A stretch of 64,000 nt of DNA, taken from NCBI GenBank assembly GCA_049700435.1, contig JBNAVK010000003.1, positions 1 to 64,000 of the forward strand, read 5' to 3'. Positions 7,828 to 16,107 of the stretch are shown one piece after another. Under the pieces are notes generated by a model. The model ran no database searches, was not told where the DNA came from, and saw nothing but the letters and a program-made list of their open reading frames with translations. The stretch comes from JAVZLH01 sp049700435 (GTDB taxonomy: Archaea > Thermoproteota > Bathyarchaeia > Bathyarchaeales > Bathycorpusculaceae). Each line of letters begins with the position of its first letter. The first letter of the stretch is position 1. The position numbers and the translations under genes were made by a program.

Positions 7828-9549
7828 TTGATTCACCACATCAAGAGCGCAGCAGAAGAAGAATTACGTAGGCAAATCCTAGATTTTTGTAGGCATGTTG
7901 CTGGCTCGTGCATGATTACAGCCGCTTTTGTTTTGGATGATTATGCTTTGGGGTCTGCAAGTCAAGGGACGTTAATTGAAGTTTTGCTTGTAATCCGCGA
8001 TTTTCCTCCGCGGTTGATGAATTATGTTAAGGTTTTGGATGAGAGGAACATGGTGGTTCTTGCTGTTGACGAGTGGGTTTTTAAACGGGACGTTGAGGGA
8101 GGGTTCTTGGGTGAAGCCGTGGCTGGCGGATTAATCTTTCCATACACGCCTCTCGTGAACAAGGATTTTCTCGGCGTCAAAGAGGTAGCGTTGAAAAGGC
8201 GGCTGGTTCTTGAACTTTTGGAAAACCTTGTTTTAGATTTTCCGGAACTTTCCTACGAGCTTCATATTAAACCTGAATATTTTATGTATGAGGCTCTTTT
8301 GAGTAGAGCGCGGCTTTTTCCACCGTTGATTAACGGCTTACTTGGCTTTATGCAGCAAGACAGTGAAAATGAAAAAGTAAAGTCTGTTCTCGACGGGTAT
8401 TTGAAGGCTTTGAAGGCTCTTGAAAGAGACGGAGTTATCAACTTTTCCGACAACTATGTGAGAATTTCGGAAAAATTTGTAGACGAAGTTCGAAGGCGAA
8501 AAGTTCGCTTTACCGCCCTCTCGAAAAATGTTCCCAGAACGCTATTCACTTCTATGCTCGCAGTATTCCCTAAAATCCTAAGTCTGCTTTCACAAGATGC
8601 TGAAACCCTTTTAAGACTTCAAAAGAAAAGGGGTGAAGGGGAAGCTCAAGCTATTAGACCTTTCATAGATCCGAAAAGGTTTTTGTATGTTCCAACTTCT
8701 GGCGGTTTTGTCTCTTTGGCGGATAGGGCTGACATTAAAACCTTTGCCAGGAACGTACTGGCGGCTGGCGAGAATGTGAGGATTAAGGTGGAGGAGATTG
8801 GAGGAGTTTTGAACGATGTTTACCTGATTAAGACAATTGCGAATAATGTTGAGAAAAGGGTGGTGGTTAAACAGTTTAAAGACTGGTCAAGCTTCAAATG
8901 GTTCCCCCTCACTATTTGGACCATTGGAACGCGGTCTTTCGCTGTTTTGGGGCGTTCGAGACTTGAAAGAGAATGCGCCATAAACAAGCTTTTATCCTCT
9001 AAGGGATTTAATGTCCCAAAAATTCTTTACATGAACCATGACGAACGCTTGGTTTTCATGGAGCATGTTGAAGGCGAAAGCCTCGATAAAGTTGTCAAAA
9101 GAATTGCTGAATCAGAGGCTGAGGGAGAAATTAATGAAAAGTTGATGGTTATAGAAAGGCTCGGTGAGACATTCGCCAAGGTGCACGCCCTTAACATTTC
9201 TTTAGGCGACACAAAACCCGAGAACATGCTTGTTGGCAAAAACGGGGAAATTTACCTGTTAGACCTTGAGCAAGCAGCGAGGAACGGCGACAAGACATGG
9301 GATGTCGCTGAGTTTCTTTACTACGCTGGGCACTATGTTCCACCGTTATTTGGAAGGCACATAGCCGAGCTTATTGCACAGGCTTTCATCAACGGATATT
9401 GGAGGGCTGGCGGCAACCCAAGCATTATCAAAAAGGCTTCAAACCCCAAATACACCAGGGTTTTCAGCGTCTTCACTTCACCAATAATAATGGTTGCCAT
9501 GGCAAATGTTTGCAAAAAAGCGTATAGGCTGAGTGGCACATATGGTTAA
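7828..9549 (+). CDS. atypical protein kinase/phosphotransferase with an extra N-terminal region
   Basis: A 573-residue protein. Residues about 315-550 are a RIO/Bud32/ABC1-like atypical kinase: VVVKQF supplies the ATP-binding lysine, LVFMEHVEGESL is the hinge, LGDTKPENML near residue 460 is the catalytic loop (Asp and Asn kept, usual His replaced by Leu), and YLLDLEQAA is the metal-binding loop. The first 310 residues are not recognised; around residue 40-60 there is a GS...EVLLVI pattern reminiscent of a nucleotidyltransferase fold, which I cannot confirm. Start is TTG at 7828. It overlaps the RNase J gene by 8 bases, so the two are co-translated, which might link the kinase to RNA turnover. 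Confidence 0.78.
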   Translation: MIHHIKSAAEEELRRQILDFCRHVAGSCMITAAFVLDDYALGSASQGTLIEVLLVIRDFPPRLMNYVKVLDERNMVVLAVDEWVFKRDVEGGFLGEAVAGGLIFPYTPLVNKDFLGVKEVALKRRLVLELLENLVLDFPELSYELHIKPEYFMYEALLSRARLFPPLINGLLGFMQQDSENEKVKSVLDGYLKALKALERDGVINFSDNYVRISEKFVDEVRRRKVRFTALSKNVPRTLFTSMLAVFPKILSLLSQDAETLLRLQKKRGEGEAQAIRPFIDPKRFLYVPTSGGFVSLADRADIKTFARNVLAAGENVRIKVEEIGGVLNDVYLIKTIANNVEKRVVVKQFKDWSSFKWFPLTIWTIGTRSFAVLGRSRLERECAINKLLSSKGFNVPKILYMNHDERLVFMEHVEGESLDKVVKRIAESEAEGEINEKLMVIERLGETFAKVHALNISLGDTKPENMLVGKNGEIYLLDLEQAARNGDKTWDVAEFLYYAGHYVPPLFGRHIAELIAQAFINGYWRAGGNPSIIKKASNPKYTRVFSVFTSPIIMVAMANVCKKAYRLSGTYG

Positions 9550-10879
9550 AAATAAAACAGTTTTGACTTTTTACGGCGGCGTAAACGAGATTGGCGGAAA
9601 CAAGATACTCCTCGAAGATAGAGATATCAAAGTGTTCTTTGATTTTGGCATGTCCTACGCCTTAAAAAAGCAGTTTTATTCTCCGCCTTTCCTCTCGCCC
9701 AAAAGCGAAAAAAGCTTGCAGGAGCTGGGGGTTTTGCCAAAACTTGAAGGCGTATACAAGTTTGACGAGAAGCCTCCAGAAGTTGACGCCGTTTTCATTT
9801 CCCACGGGCACATGGACCACTCAGCTTACTTATCCTTTATAAAACGGGAGATCCCAGTTTACTGCGGAGAAACAACAAAGATCATTTTGCAAGCCATAGG
9901 CGAAATGCGGAGGGCAGATTTGGAGTTTAATGTTGAAGGTATAGACTTTAAGCCCTTCAGAACTGGCAAAACTGTTAAGGTTGGCCATTTAGAGGTTGAG
10001 CCAATTCACGTTGACCATTCTGTTCCAGGAGCTTACGGCTTTATTGTGCACGCTTCAAATGGGGCGGTTGTTTACACCGGAGATTTTCGTGTTCATGGCG
10101 CTAAGCCGCAGATGACGAGAGATTTTGTTGAAAAAGCCAAGGAAGTGGAGCCTTTGGCGGTTATCACCGAGGCTACGAATATGACTGGTGCTTCTGTTTC
10201 TTCTGAGGCGGATGTTGAGGATAAGCTGAATCGTGTTGTTGCTGAAGCAGATGGGATTGTGCTTGCGGAATTTGCCTACACGGATGTTGACAGGTTGAAT
10301 TCGTTCTACAAAGTCGCCAAGAAGAATGGGCGTTGCCTTGCTGTTTCACTTAGGCAAGCCTATTTGATGAACGAACTGCGCAGGGACAAGGGTTTAAAGA
10401 TTCCGGACTTGAACGATGAAAGTATTTTGATCTTTCGAAAGTCGAAGAAGCGCTATGAAAAATGGGAAAGCGACATAATCAGCCAATACAAGGAAAGGGT
10501 TGTTGACGTCTTCGAAATTTCGAAGAGGCAGTGCAAAGCCATTTTAGCCCTATCCTTCTATGACTTGGAGGAACTTGTGGATATACAGCCAAAAGCGGGA
10601 GGCTGCTATGTTCTTTCTTCTTCTGAGCCCTTTAATGAAGAGATGGCGATTGACTATGAAAGGCTTGTTAACTGGCTTGAACATTATGGGTTGCCGCAAT
10701 ATCATGTGCATGTTTCTGGGCATATAATGCCAATGCAGCTGAAGGCTATTCTTAAGGAAATCAACGCAAAGGAAATCTTTCCAGTTCACACGGAAAAGCC
10801 CAACCTTTTCGCTAAATTCATGAGAGATTTAAAGAGCAAGATAGTTATAACTGAAAGGGAAAGGGAATACCCACTTTAA
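9542..10879 (+). CDS. rnj: RNase J-type beta-lactamase-fold ribonuclease
   Basis: About 445 residues of the beta-lactamase/beta-CASP fold. The zinc motifs are HGHMDH near residue 98, HVDHSVPGAYG near 156 and YTGDFR near 178. The beta-CASP motifs HVSGHIMP and PVHTEKP are near the C-terminus. Archaeal RNase J is a 5'-3' exonuclease that degrades RNA. A GTG three codons upstream (9533) is possible, but ATG at 9542 has a GAGTGG site at good distance and leaves an 8-base overlap with the kinase gene. Some members of this fold hydrolyse other substrates, but the GGVNEIGGNK opening is typical of RNase J. Confidence 0.85.
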   Translation: MVKNKTVLTFYGGVNEIGGNKILLEDRDIKVFFDFGMSYALKKQFYSPPFLSPKSEKSLQELGVLPKLEGVYKFDEKPPEVDAVFISHGHMDHSAYLSFIKREIPVYCGETTKIILQAIGEMRRADLEFNVEGIDFKPFRTGKTVKVGHLEVEPIHVDHSVPGAYGFIVHASNGAVVYTGDFRVHGAKPQMTRDFVEKAKEVEPLAVITEATNMTGASVSSEADVEDKLNRVVAEADGIVLAEFAYTDVDRLNSFYKVAKKNGRCLAVSLRQAYLMNELRRDKGLKIPDLNDESILIFRKSKKRYEKWESDIISQYKERVVDVFEISKRQCKAILALSFYDLEELVDIQPKAGGCYVLSSSEPFNEEMAIDYERLVNWLEHYGLPQYHVHVSGHIMPMQLKAILKEINAKEIFPVHTEKPNLFAKFMRDLKSKIVITEREREYPL

Positions 10880-10928
10880 CAGTTTCTCTAAAGAAACATA
10901 TTTCTAACTGGAAACCATAATTTTATGC

Positions 10929-11843
10929 ATGATAACCATTATTGGTGCTGGAAAGGTTGGAAGCGCCGCGGCATTCAACATTTTAAGGTATAGGATAAGC
11001 GACGTTGTCCTCATAGACATTTATGAGAACGTAGCGAAAGGCGAGGCTCTGGACATGATGCAAGCAGCCCCAGCAATAGAGTTTGACGGAAAAATAAGGG
11101 GAACAAGCGACTACAGTGAAATGAAAGGCTCTGAACTTGTGATAATAATAGCTGGCGAAGCCAGAAGACCAGGGATGTCGAGAACCGATTTAATGAACAA
11201 AAACGCTGAGATAGTTAAGTCCATAGTGAAAGAAGTTGTGAAACACGCGCCTGAATGTAAGCTTATGATGGTGACGAATCCCGTTGACGTAATGACCTAT
11301 ATTGCCTACAGAGAATCCGGTTTTGAGAGGAACCGTGTTTTCGGCATGGGCAACATCTTGGACACTTTAAGGTTTAGGTCTTACATAGCATCCGAACTTA
11401 ACGTTTCAAGAGAAGATGTACGTGCCCTCGTTATAGGTGAACATGGTGACTCCATGGTTCCACTCGTTGAGTACGCCTCTGTTTCAGGAATACCCATAAC
11501 GCATTTGTTAAGCAAAGAGCAAATTGAGAAAATAGTTAATTTAACCATAAGCTCCGGTTCAGACGTTATAAAACTGAAGGGTGCAACAATTTATGCGCCT
11601 GCGGCAGTCATCGCAATTATGGCTGATGCTGTTTTGAGGGGCAGAAACCGTGTAATGGGCGTTTCAACGTATTTGCAGGGCGAGTACGGCTTTTCAGATA
11701 TCTCAATAGGTGTTCCAGTTGTCCTAGGAAAAGATGGCGTTGAAAAGATTTTGGAGCTTGACTTGATGCCTGAAACTAGGAAGCGTCTCGAGGCGTCTGT
11801 TATGGTTGTGAAGGAAGCTATTAGCAAACTGGCAGAAGTTTAG
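10929..11843 (+). CDS. mdh: malate dehydrogenase (LDH/MDH superfamily)
   Basis: A 304-residue NAD-type dehydrogenase interconverting malate and oxaloacetate. It has GAGKVGSAAA (residues 6-15) for nucleotide binding and Asp30 (VLIDI) favouring NAD over NADP. The substrate loop GEARRPGMSRTDL carries the arginines (80 and 85) that distinguish malate from lactate dehydrogenases, and GEHGDS holds catalytic His172. Length is normal for archaeal LDH-like MDH. The gene has its own short AT-rich upstream region after RNase J and is not tightly linked to neighbours. Confidence 0.92.
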   Translation: MITIIGAGKVGSAAAFNILRYRISDVVLIDIYENVAKGEALDMMQAAPAIEFDGKIRGTSDYSEMKGSELVIIIAGEARRPGMSRTDLMNKNAEIVKSIVKEVVKHAPECKLMMVTNPVDVMTYIAYRESGFERNRVFGMGNILDTLRFRSYIASELNVSREDVRALVIGEHGDSMVPLVEYASVSGIPITHLLSKEQIEKIVNLTISSGSDVIKLKGATIYAPAAVIAIMADAVLRGRNRVMGVSTYLQGEYGFSDISIGVPVVLGKDGVEKILELDLMPETRKRLEASVMVVKEAISKLAEV

Positions 11844-11972
11844 CAAAACTTATGGTTTTCGGTGGGCGAATGTTAACTTTGAATCAAAAACTTTAATCAT
11901 AAGATTTCATAGTATGTGGAGATTCATAACATATAAGTTGAAGTATAGAATCTTGATATTCACGACGAAGCC

Positions 11973-12215
11973 ATGAACTCAAACACAACAACAATAGACC
12001 GCAGAATCCGAGTGCTCTTCCACACACTGGGGTTAAGCTGCCTAGGCGGAGCCATATTCCTCCAAATATTAGTCTTCACGGACATACTTCAACACGGATA
12101 CTTCATGGCAATGGAAAACAATCCTTTAATTCTAACATTAGAAGTAGCCCTGACAGCCTTCGCCCTAATATACTTCCTATACATGTACCAACGCCTAATC
12201 CGCTCAATAAAATAA
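11973..12215 (+). CDS. small two-helix membrane protein, unknown
   Basis: An 80-residue protein with a polar N-terminus (MNSNTTTIDRR) and two hydrophobic segments (about residues 15-36 and 50-70), ending in a basic tail. Not recognised. ATG at 11973; an AACATATAAG box near 11926 is a plausible TATA element. Codon choice is A/C rich like that of the PadR gene at 1940. It stands alone between mdh and the secreted coiled-coil gene. Confidence 0.6.
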   Translation: MNSNTTTIDRRIRVLFHTLGLSCLGGAIFLQILVFTDILQHGYFMAMENNPLILTLEVALTAFALIYFLYMYQRLIRSIK

Positions 12216-12341
12216 GGCGGTTATAAGCATCAAAGTTTAAAAACCAACTTTTAAGCACCGCAACATTGCTCAGAAAAGGCGATAAAACTTAAAAATCAAA
12301 CCATCAGAAATTCAAGAACTCATAAGCGCAGGTGAAGCAAA

Positions 12342-13088
12342 ATGAGAAGGTACAAATTTTTGGGCATGATTTTAACCTTGCCAATTCTAATAGCTTGTGT
12401 TACAATTGCCAAAGCACAAACAACCAGCGAAATGGAGACGTTCTTCCAAAAAGAGTATGCGGGTCTTTCAATTATTGTCAATGCTACAGCGGAAACTGTC
12501 CCAGGCGGAAATTTGACAACAAAAATATGGATAAATTGCACTGCAGAGGGAGTTACCGTTGAATGCTTCAACATTAGTCTATACGGTTTTAAGGGTGGTC
12601 AAGAGGGATTACTGCTGAACTACACATGCTTACTAAAAAATACATCATTAAATTTCAACGAGACGAGAGCTTTTAACCTGTTCATTGGTGTGCCTCCTGA
12701 CGTTTGGGGTAGAACACAAGCTGAACTCTACCTCCAATATAGTATAGGAAGCGACCATTTCCTACGAGAACCAGCTTTTTCGCTTACTAATGTTAGAAAT
12801 ACTTACTATGAAAAGCTTCAAGAAGACTTTATGAACCTAAACGAAACTTATTGGCAAACAAAAAATAAGCTTGAAGAACTAAATCAAACCTATATAAATC
12901 TTCAACAAGAATATGCAACACTTAGCCAAACCTATATGGAACTCTTGCAAAATTACACTAAACTTCAAGGAAACATTGTTGAGTTAGATAATACGCGGCG
13001 TTTGGCTGTCGTCTTGGGGGTAACAACGGTTTTCTTTTTAGCTACAACATTTTATCTTGTGATGCGGAAGCCCAAACAATACTGGTAG
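12342..13088 (+). CDS. secreted, membrane-anchored coiled-coil protein, unknown
   Basis: A 248-residue protein with an N-terminal signal peptide (hydrophobic residues 6-24, ending near AKAQTTS) and a C-terminal membrane helix (about 218-240) followed by a short basic tail. The exposed part has a beta-rich region with many N-x-S/T sequons, then a coiled coil from about residue 155 to 210 built on repeats such as LNQTYINLQQEYATLSQTY. ATG at 12342 has an AGGTGA site 6 bases upstream. It is probably a surface protein held by its C-terminus. I recognise no catalytic motif. It converges with the next gene. Confidence 0.68.
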   Translation: MRRYKFLGMILTLPILIACVTIAKAQTTSEMETFFQKEYAGLSIIVNATAETVPGGNLTTKIWINCTAEGVTVECFNISLYGFKGGQEGLLLNYTCLLKNTSLNFNETRAFNLFIGVPPDVWGRTQAELYLQYSIGSDHFLREPAFSLTNVRNTYYEKLQEDFMNLNETYWQTKNKLEELNQTYINLQQEYATLSQTYMELLQNYTKLQGNIVELDNTRRLAVVLGVTTVFFLATTFYLVMRKPKQYW

Positions 13089-13131
13089 CGCTTCATCTCC
13101 TCTCTTTTCTATTCAATTGGTCTTTTTATCA

Positions 13132-14493
13132 TTAGCTTCTGTGCAGGTTTTTGGCGGCGATGAAAGTTAATCCTTGTTCTGTTAAAGCTCTAGCTGTTCT
13201 GTTCACAGCCTCATGCTTATCTAGGTAGTTTTTCAAAAGTTTTGGCATTAATCCTTTCTTCACTATTTCGTTTTTAGGCATAAAGTAGTCTTGAATGTCT
13301 GATGGGTGTTCCCGTTTTTCATCAACTTCCGGGGTTCCACCCTCATGTTTTGCGCTTATATTTTTAATGTGACCCGCAACTTCCAAGAGTTGATTTAGGC
13401 GGTCGTATGGTTGTCTAACTATGCCTTTGTAGGCTTCTGTTATGTGGTGCTCTATGCGGACAATGTCTTCAAAGCCTAAGACTTTTCTTATGTAGGCTGT
13501 GAACTCTATTGTTTGGTTGTTCACCGAGTTTGAAAGGTTAAAGCCTACCAGGGGAGTTGAGCCGTCTTCCCGGCTTAGCAGTTTGGCTGTCATAAACGTC
13601 CACAATATTGAGTAGGGGTTATCGTTGCCTAGGAACACGGATATCTTAAACTCTATGTCTACTCCAAGCTTATGCAACAAACACCCCAAAAAAACAGTTC
13701 CTGAATTTGTGTTCAGAACCTGTCGAACCCCATAATTTGTGTAATAGTAAAGGTATTCGCGAACCCAATTCAACGCGTATTCGTTAGGCGCCCCTACGCC
13801 CCCAAAGTATCCAGTTAAAGTTTCTGGTCCGCCCAAATGGATGTTGACTGGTTTCCCGTCTGGACCCGGCATTGTTCCCTTTGTGTCGAGGGTCTGCACG
13901 TAAGAGGCTCCTATTATCTGCATTGCGGCAGCAAAGGCGAGAATATCTTCGTCCTCAATCTGTTCTTTCATTGAGCGAACGCGAATATAGCGGGCTGGCA
14001 TTAAGTCTTGCTTTTTAATTGCGAGTTTCGCCTCTTCTATTAGCCATGGGAAAAAGTTTGAGGCGCTGATTTCAAGCGTAACTGCAAATGTTTCGTCAAA
14101 CTTTATGGAATTTGCCTTTTCTCCCAAGATTTTTCTGCGGTAGCCTGTTACGCTGATGAAGGCGTCTTTATCACGTTGCCTAGCAAGCCATTCAAGGTCT
14201 TTTATGAAAGGCGATTTTCTCTTTTCAAGTTTTTTCATGATGCTTTCGAGTTTACAGTTTTCTTCAGCCTTGCGGTTAATTTCTTTAACACCGCCATATT
14301 CCTCGATGATTTCTAATAAACCATTCATTAGAGGGTTATCCTTCCTCAAAAGAAAGTTATTGATTTCCTCCAAACTCTCCATTTTAATTTTCAACCTTTC
14401 CCTCAGATTATCCAGAAACAACGCCTCCACAACAACGAACCTCATTTTGTTCGCAGTCGATTTAAACGTTTTTAACTGCAGAACTTCTTTCAT
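13132..14493 (-). CDS. conserved-looking enzyme of unknown function
   Basis: A 453-residue soluble protein that I do not recognise. The first ~130 residues are charged and helical. From about 155 on it has motifs with an enzymatic look: IHLGGPETLTGYFGGVGAPNEYALNW, a GVRQVLNTNSGTVFLGCLLHKLG stretch, GNDNPYSILWTFMTAKLL, then IEHHITEAYKGIVRQPYDR and ISAKHEGGTPEVDEKREHPSD. Paired glycines and His/Glu clusters suggest a barrel enzyme, but that is inference. It is divergent from the aldolase-Fae fusion 110 bases away, with a shared promoter region, so the two may serve one pathway. ATG at 14493 is taken as start; an internal ATG at codon 17 is possible. Confidence 0.7.
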   Translation of the reverse strand: MKEVLQLKTFKSTANKMRFVVVEALFLDNLRERLKIKMESLEEINNFLLRKDNPLMNGLLEIIEEYGGVKEINRKAEENCKLESIMKKLEKRKSPFIKDLEWLARQRDKDAFISVTGYRRKILGEKANSIKFDETFAVTLEISASNFFPWLIEEAKLAIKKQDLMPARYIRVRSMKEQIEDEDILAFAAAMQIIGASYVQTLDTKGTMPGPDGKPVNIHLGGPETLTGYFGGVGAPNEYALNWVREYLYYYTNYGVRQVLNTNSGTVFLGCLLHKLGVDIEFKISVFLGNDNPYSILWTFMTAKLLSREDGSTPLVGFNLSNSVNNQTIEFTAYIRKVLGFEDIVRIEHHITEAYKGIVRQPYDRLNQLLEVAGHIKNISAKHEGGTPEVDEKREHPSDIQDYFMPKNEIVKKGLMPKLLKNYLDKHEAVNRTARALTEQGLTFIAAKNLHRS

Positions 14494-14558
14494 TCTTTAA
14501 CAGTTTATTCCCAAACTTTTAACAACCAATCGTGGAAATGTCCTTTTGCATATCCAAA

Positions 14559-14570
14559 GCTTATATGATA
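14559..14570 (+). promoter_or_regulatory. TATA box of the aldolase-Fae gene
   Basis: GCTTATATGATA at 14559-14570 lies about 25 bases upstream of a likely transcript start near 14590. A strong GAGGAG ribosome site (14591-14596) and ATG at 14604 follow, giving a very short leader. The divergent gene starting at 14493 must use the other side of the same spacer. Confidence 0.5.
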
Positions 14571-14603
14571 TGAAAACACGGCTTAGAATAGAGGAGAAAC
14601 TGC

Positions 14604-16082
14604 ATGTTTAAGCCCGAAGGAATTCTACCCGCTTTAGTTACACCTTTTACAGATGATGGAAAGGCTGTTGATGAGGAAAGACTGCGTTTTCTAGTTAATC
14701 ATTGCATTGAATTAGGCGTCCACGGGGTTGTTCCATGTGGCACAACCGGCGAGTTTGTAAATATGACGATGGAAGAGAAAAAACGCGTCATAAAAGTCGT
14801 GGTCGACGAAGTTAATGGGCGTGTTCCAGTGGTTGCTGGAACAGGGGCAAGCGGAACAGACCAAGCCCTAGAAATTACAAAGTATGCGAAGGATGCGGGC
14901 TCCGATGCTGTTCTGATTGTTACGCCTTTTTACTTAAAGCCTGCAGACCGTGGAATCTACGAGCATTACGACACAATAGCAAGCAAGGTCGAAATCCCAA
15001 TAATTTTGTACAACATTCCACAGTGCACGGGACTACCTCTCCCTTGGCAGATGGTTGAGGATTTGGCGCAAATTCCAAACATAGTTGGCTTAAAAGACAG
15101 CAGTGGACAGTTAAACTTCATCTTAGCTGTGTTAGAGAAAGTAAGAGACAAAATTAATGTTATGTGTGGACATGATGAAGTTGTTATCGCAGCTTTGGCT
15201 GCCGGCTGCTCAGGCGCCATACTTGCCAGCGCAAACGTCATACCAGACATCTGGGTTCAACTCTACAACTACGTTAAAAATGGCGAATTACAAAAAGCTC
15301 GTGAACTGCAATACAAGGTGCAGAAGATAGCGAGGATAATGGCTGCAAGCGGTCCTGTCGGAACAAAAGCAGCCTTAAACATGATGAAAATAAAGGTTGG
15401 TCCTGTTAGGCAGCCTCTAAGCGTCGGCGGCGAACTAACTTACGAGGCAAGGGAAGAATTACGCTTAGATTTAGAGAAAATAGGCAAGATAAAACCGAAA
15501 CCAGTAACTTTTGAAGTTGGAGAAAAGCCCATAGAGCAGCGTTTTATGGCTGTTGACATAACCCCGAAAATCATAAGGGATTTTAATCTCCGCGTAGGCG
15601 AGGCTTTGGCTGGACAAGGCGCAGAAGTAGCCCACATAGACTTAGTCATCGGCAAAAAAGACGGACCAGTGGGCGAAGCCTTTGTTAAGGCTAAAGCTGC
15701 ACCCACGCCGGGTCATGAGCCTTTATTAGCCATACTGGAGCCAAACTTGGCTGTTAAGCCGCCAACACTCATTGTTCCAACGGTTACGATAACTAGTATG
15801 CGGCAAGCCAGCATGGTTTATGGTCCAGCTCAAACGGCAGTGGCAAAAGCGGTTGTTGACAGTGTTGCAGATGGAACAATTCCAAAGGAAACTGCTGAAT
15901 ACCTAATCATAATAGCAAACGTCTTTGTCCACCCTACGGCGGTCGACAGGCAGCGTGTCTATATAAATAATTACAAGGCTATGCGTCATGCTATTCGAAA
16001 AGCAATAGAGGGGAGACCCTCACTAAAAGAGCTTATAGAGAACAAGGATAGAAGTAAGCATCCTTTTAAGTATACGCCATAA
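14604..16082 (+). CDS. fusion: DHDPS/NAL-family aldolase + formaldehyde-activating enzyme (Fae)
   Basis: A 492-residue two-domain protein. Residues 1-295 are a class I pyruvate-type aldolase of the dihydrodipicolinate synthase family: GTTGE (46-50), Tyr110, Tyr136 and Schiff-base Lys164 (GLKDSSG). The position of the substrate-binding arginine of true DHDPS (sixth residue of YNxPxR) is Cys141 (YNIPQCTG). Residues ~310-492 are a complete Fae domain: GEALAGQG...AHIDLVIG with catalytic His344, YGPAQTAVAKAV, and the KHPF C-terminus. Fae joins formaldehyde to tetrahydromethanopterin. The aldolase may release formaldehyde that Fae captures, but lysine synthesis or another keto-acid cleavage is not excluded. 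No frameshift joins the halves; it is one open frame. Confidence 0.9.
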   Translation: MFKPEGILPALVTPFTDDGKAVDEERLRFLVNHCIELGVHGVVPCGTTGEFVNMTMEEKKRVIKVVVDEVNGRVPVVAGTGASGTDQALEITKYAKDAGSDAVLIVTPFYLKPADRGIYEHYDTIASKVEIPIILYNIPQCTGLPLPWQMVEDLAQIPNIVGLKDSSGQLNFILAVLEKVRDKINVMCGHDEVVIAALAAGCSGAILASANVIPDIWVQLYNYVKNGELQKARELQYKVQKIARIMAASGPVGTKAALNMMKIKVGPVRQPLSVGGELTYEAREELRLDLEKIGKIKPKPVTFEVGEKPIEQRFMAVDITPKIIRDFNLRVGEALAGQGAEVAHIDLVIGKKDGPVGEAFVKAKAAPTPGHEPLLAILEPNLAVKPPTLIVPTVTITSMRQASMVYGPAQTAVAKAVVDSVADGTIPKETAEYLIIIANVFVHPTAVDRQRVYINNYKAMRHAIRKAIEGRPSLKELIENKDRSKHPFKYTP

Positions 16083-16107
16083 CACGAGTAGGGCTTGGCA
16101 ACAGAAC

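Noticed and set aside
14604..15500. Calling the N-terminal half plain dapA for lysine synthesis
   Set aside because: The substrate arginine is missing (Cys141), and the domain is fused to Fae; a family-level call is safer.
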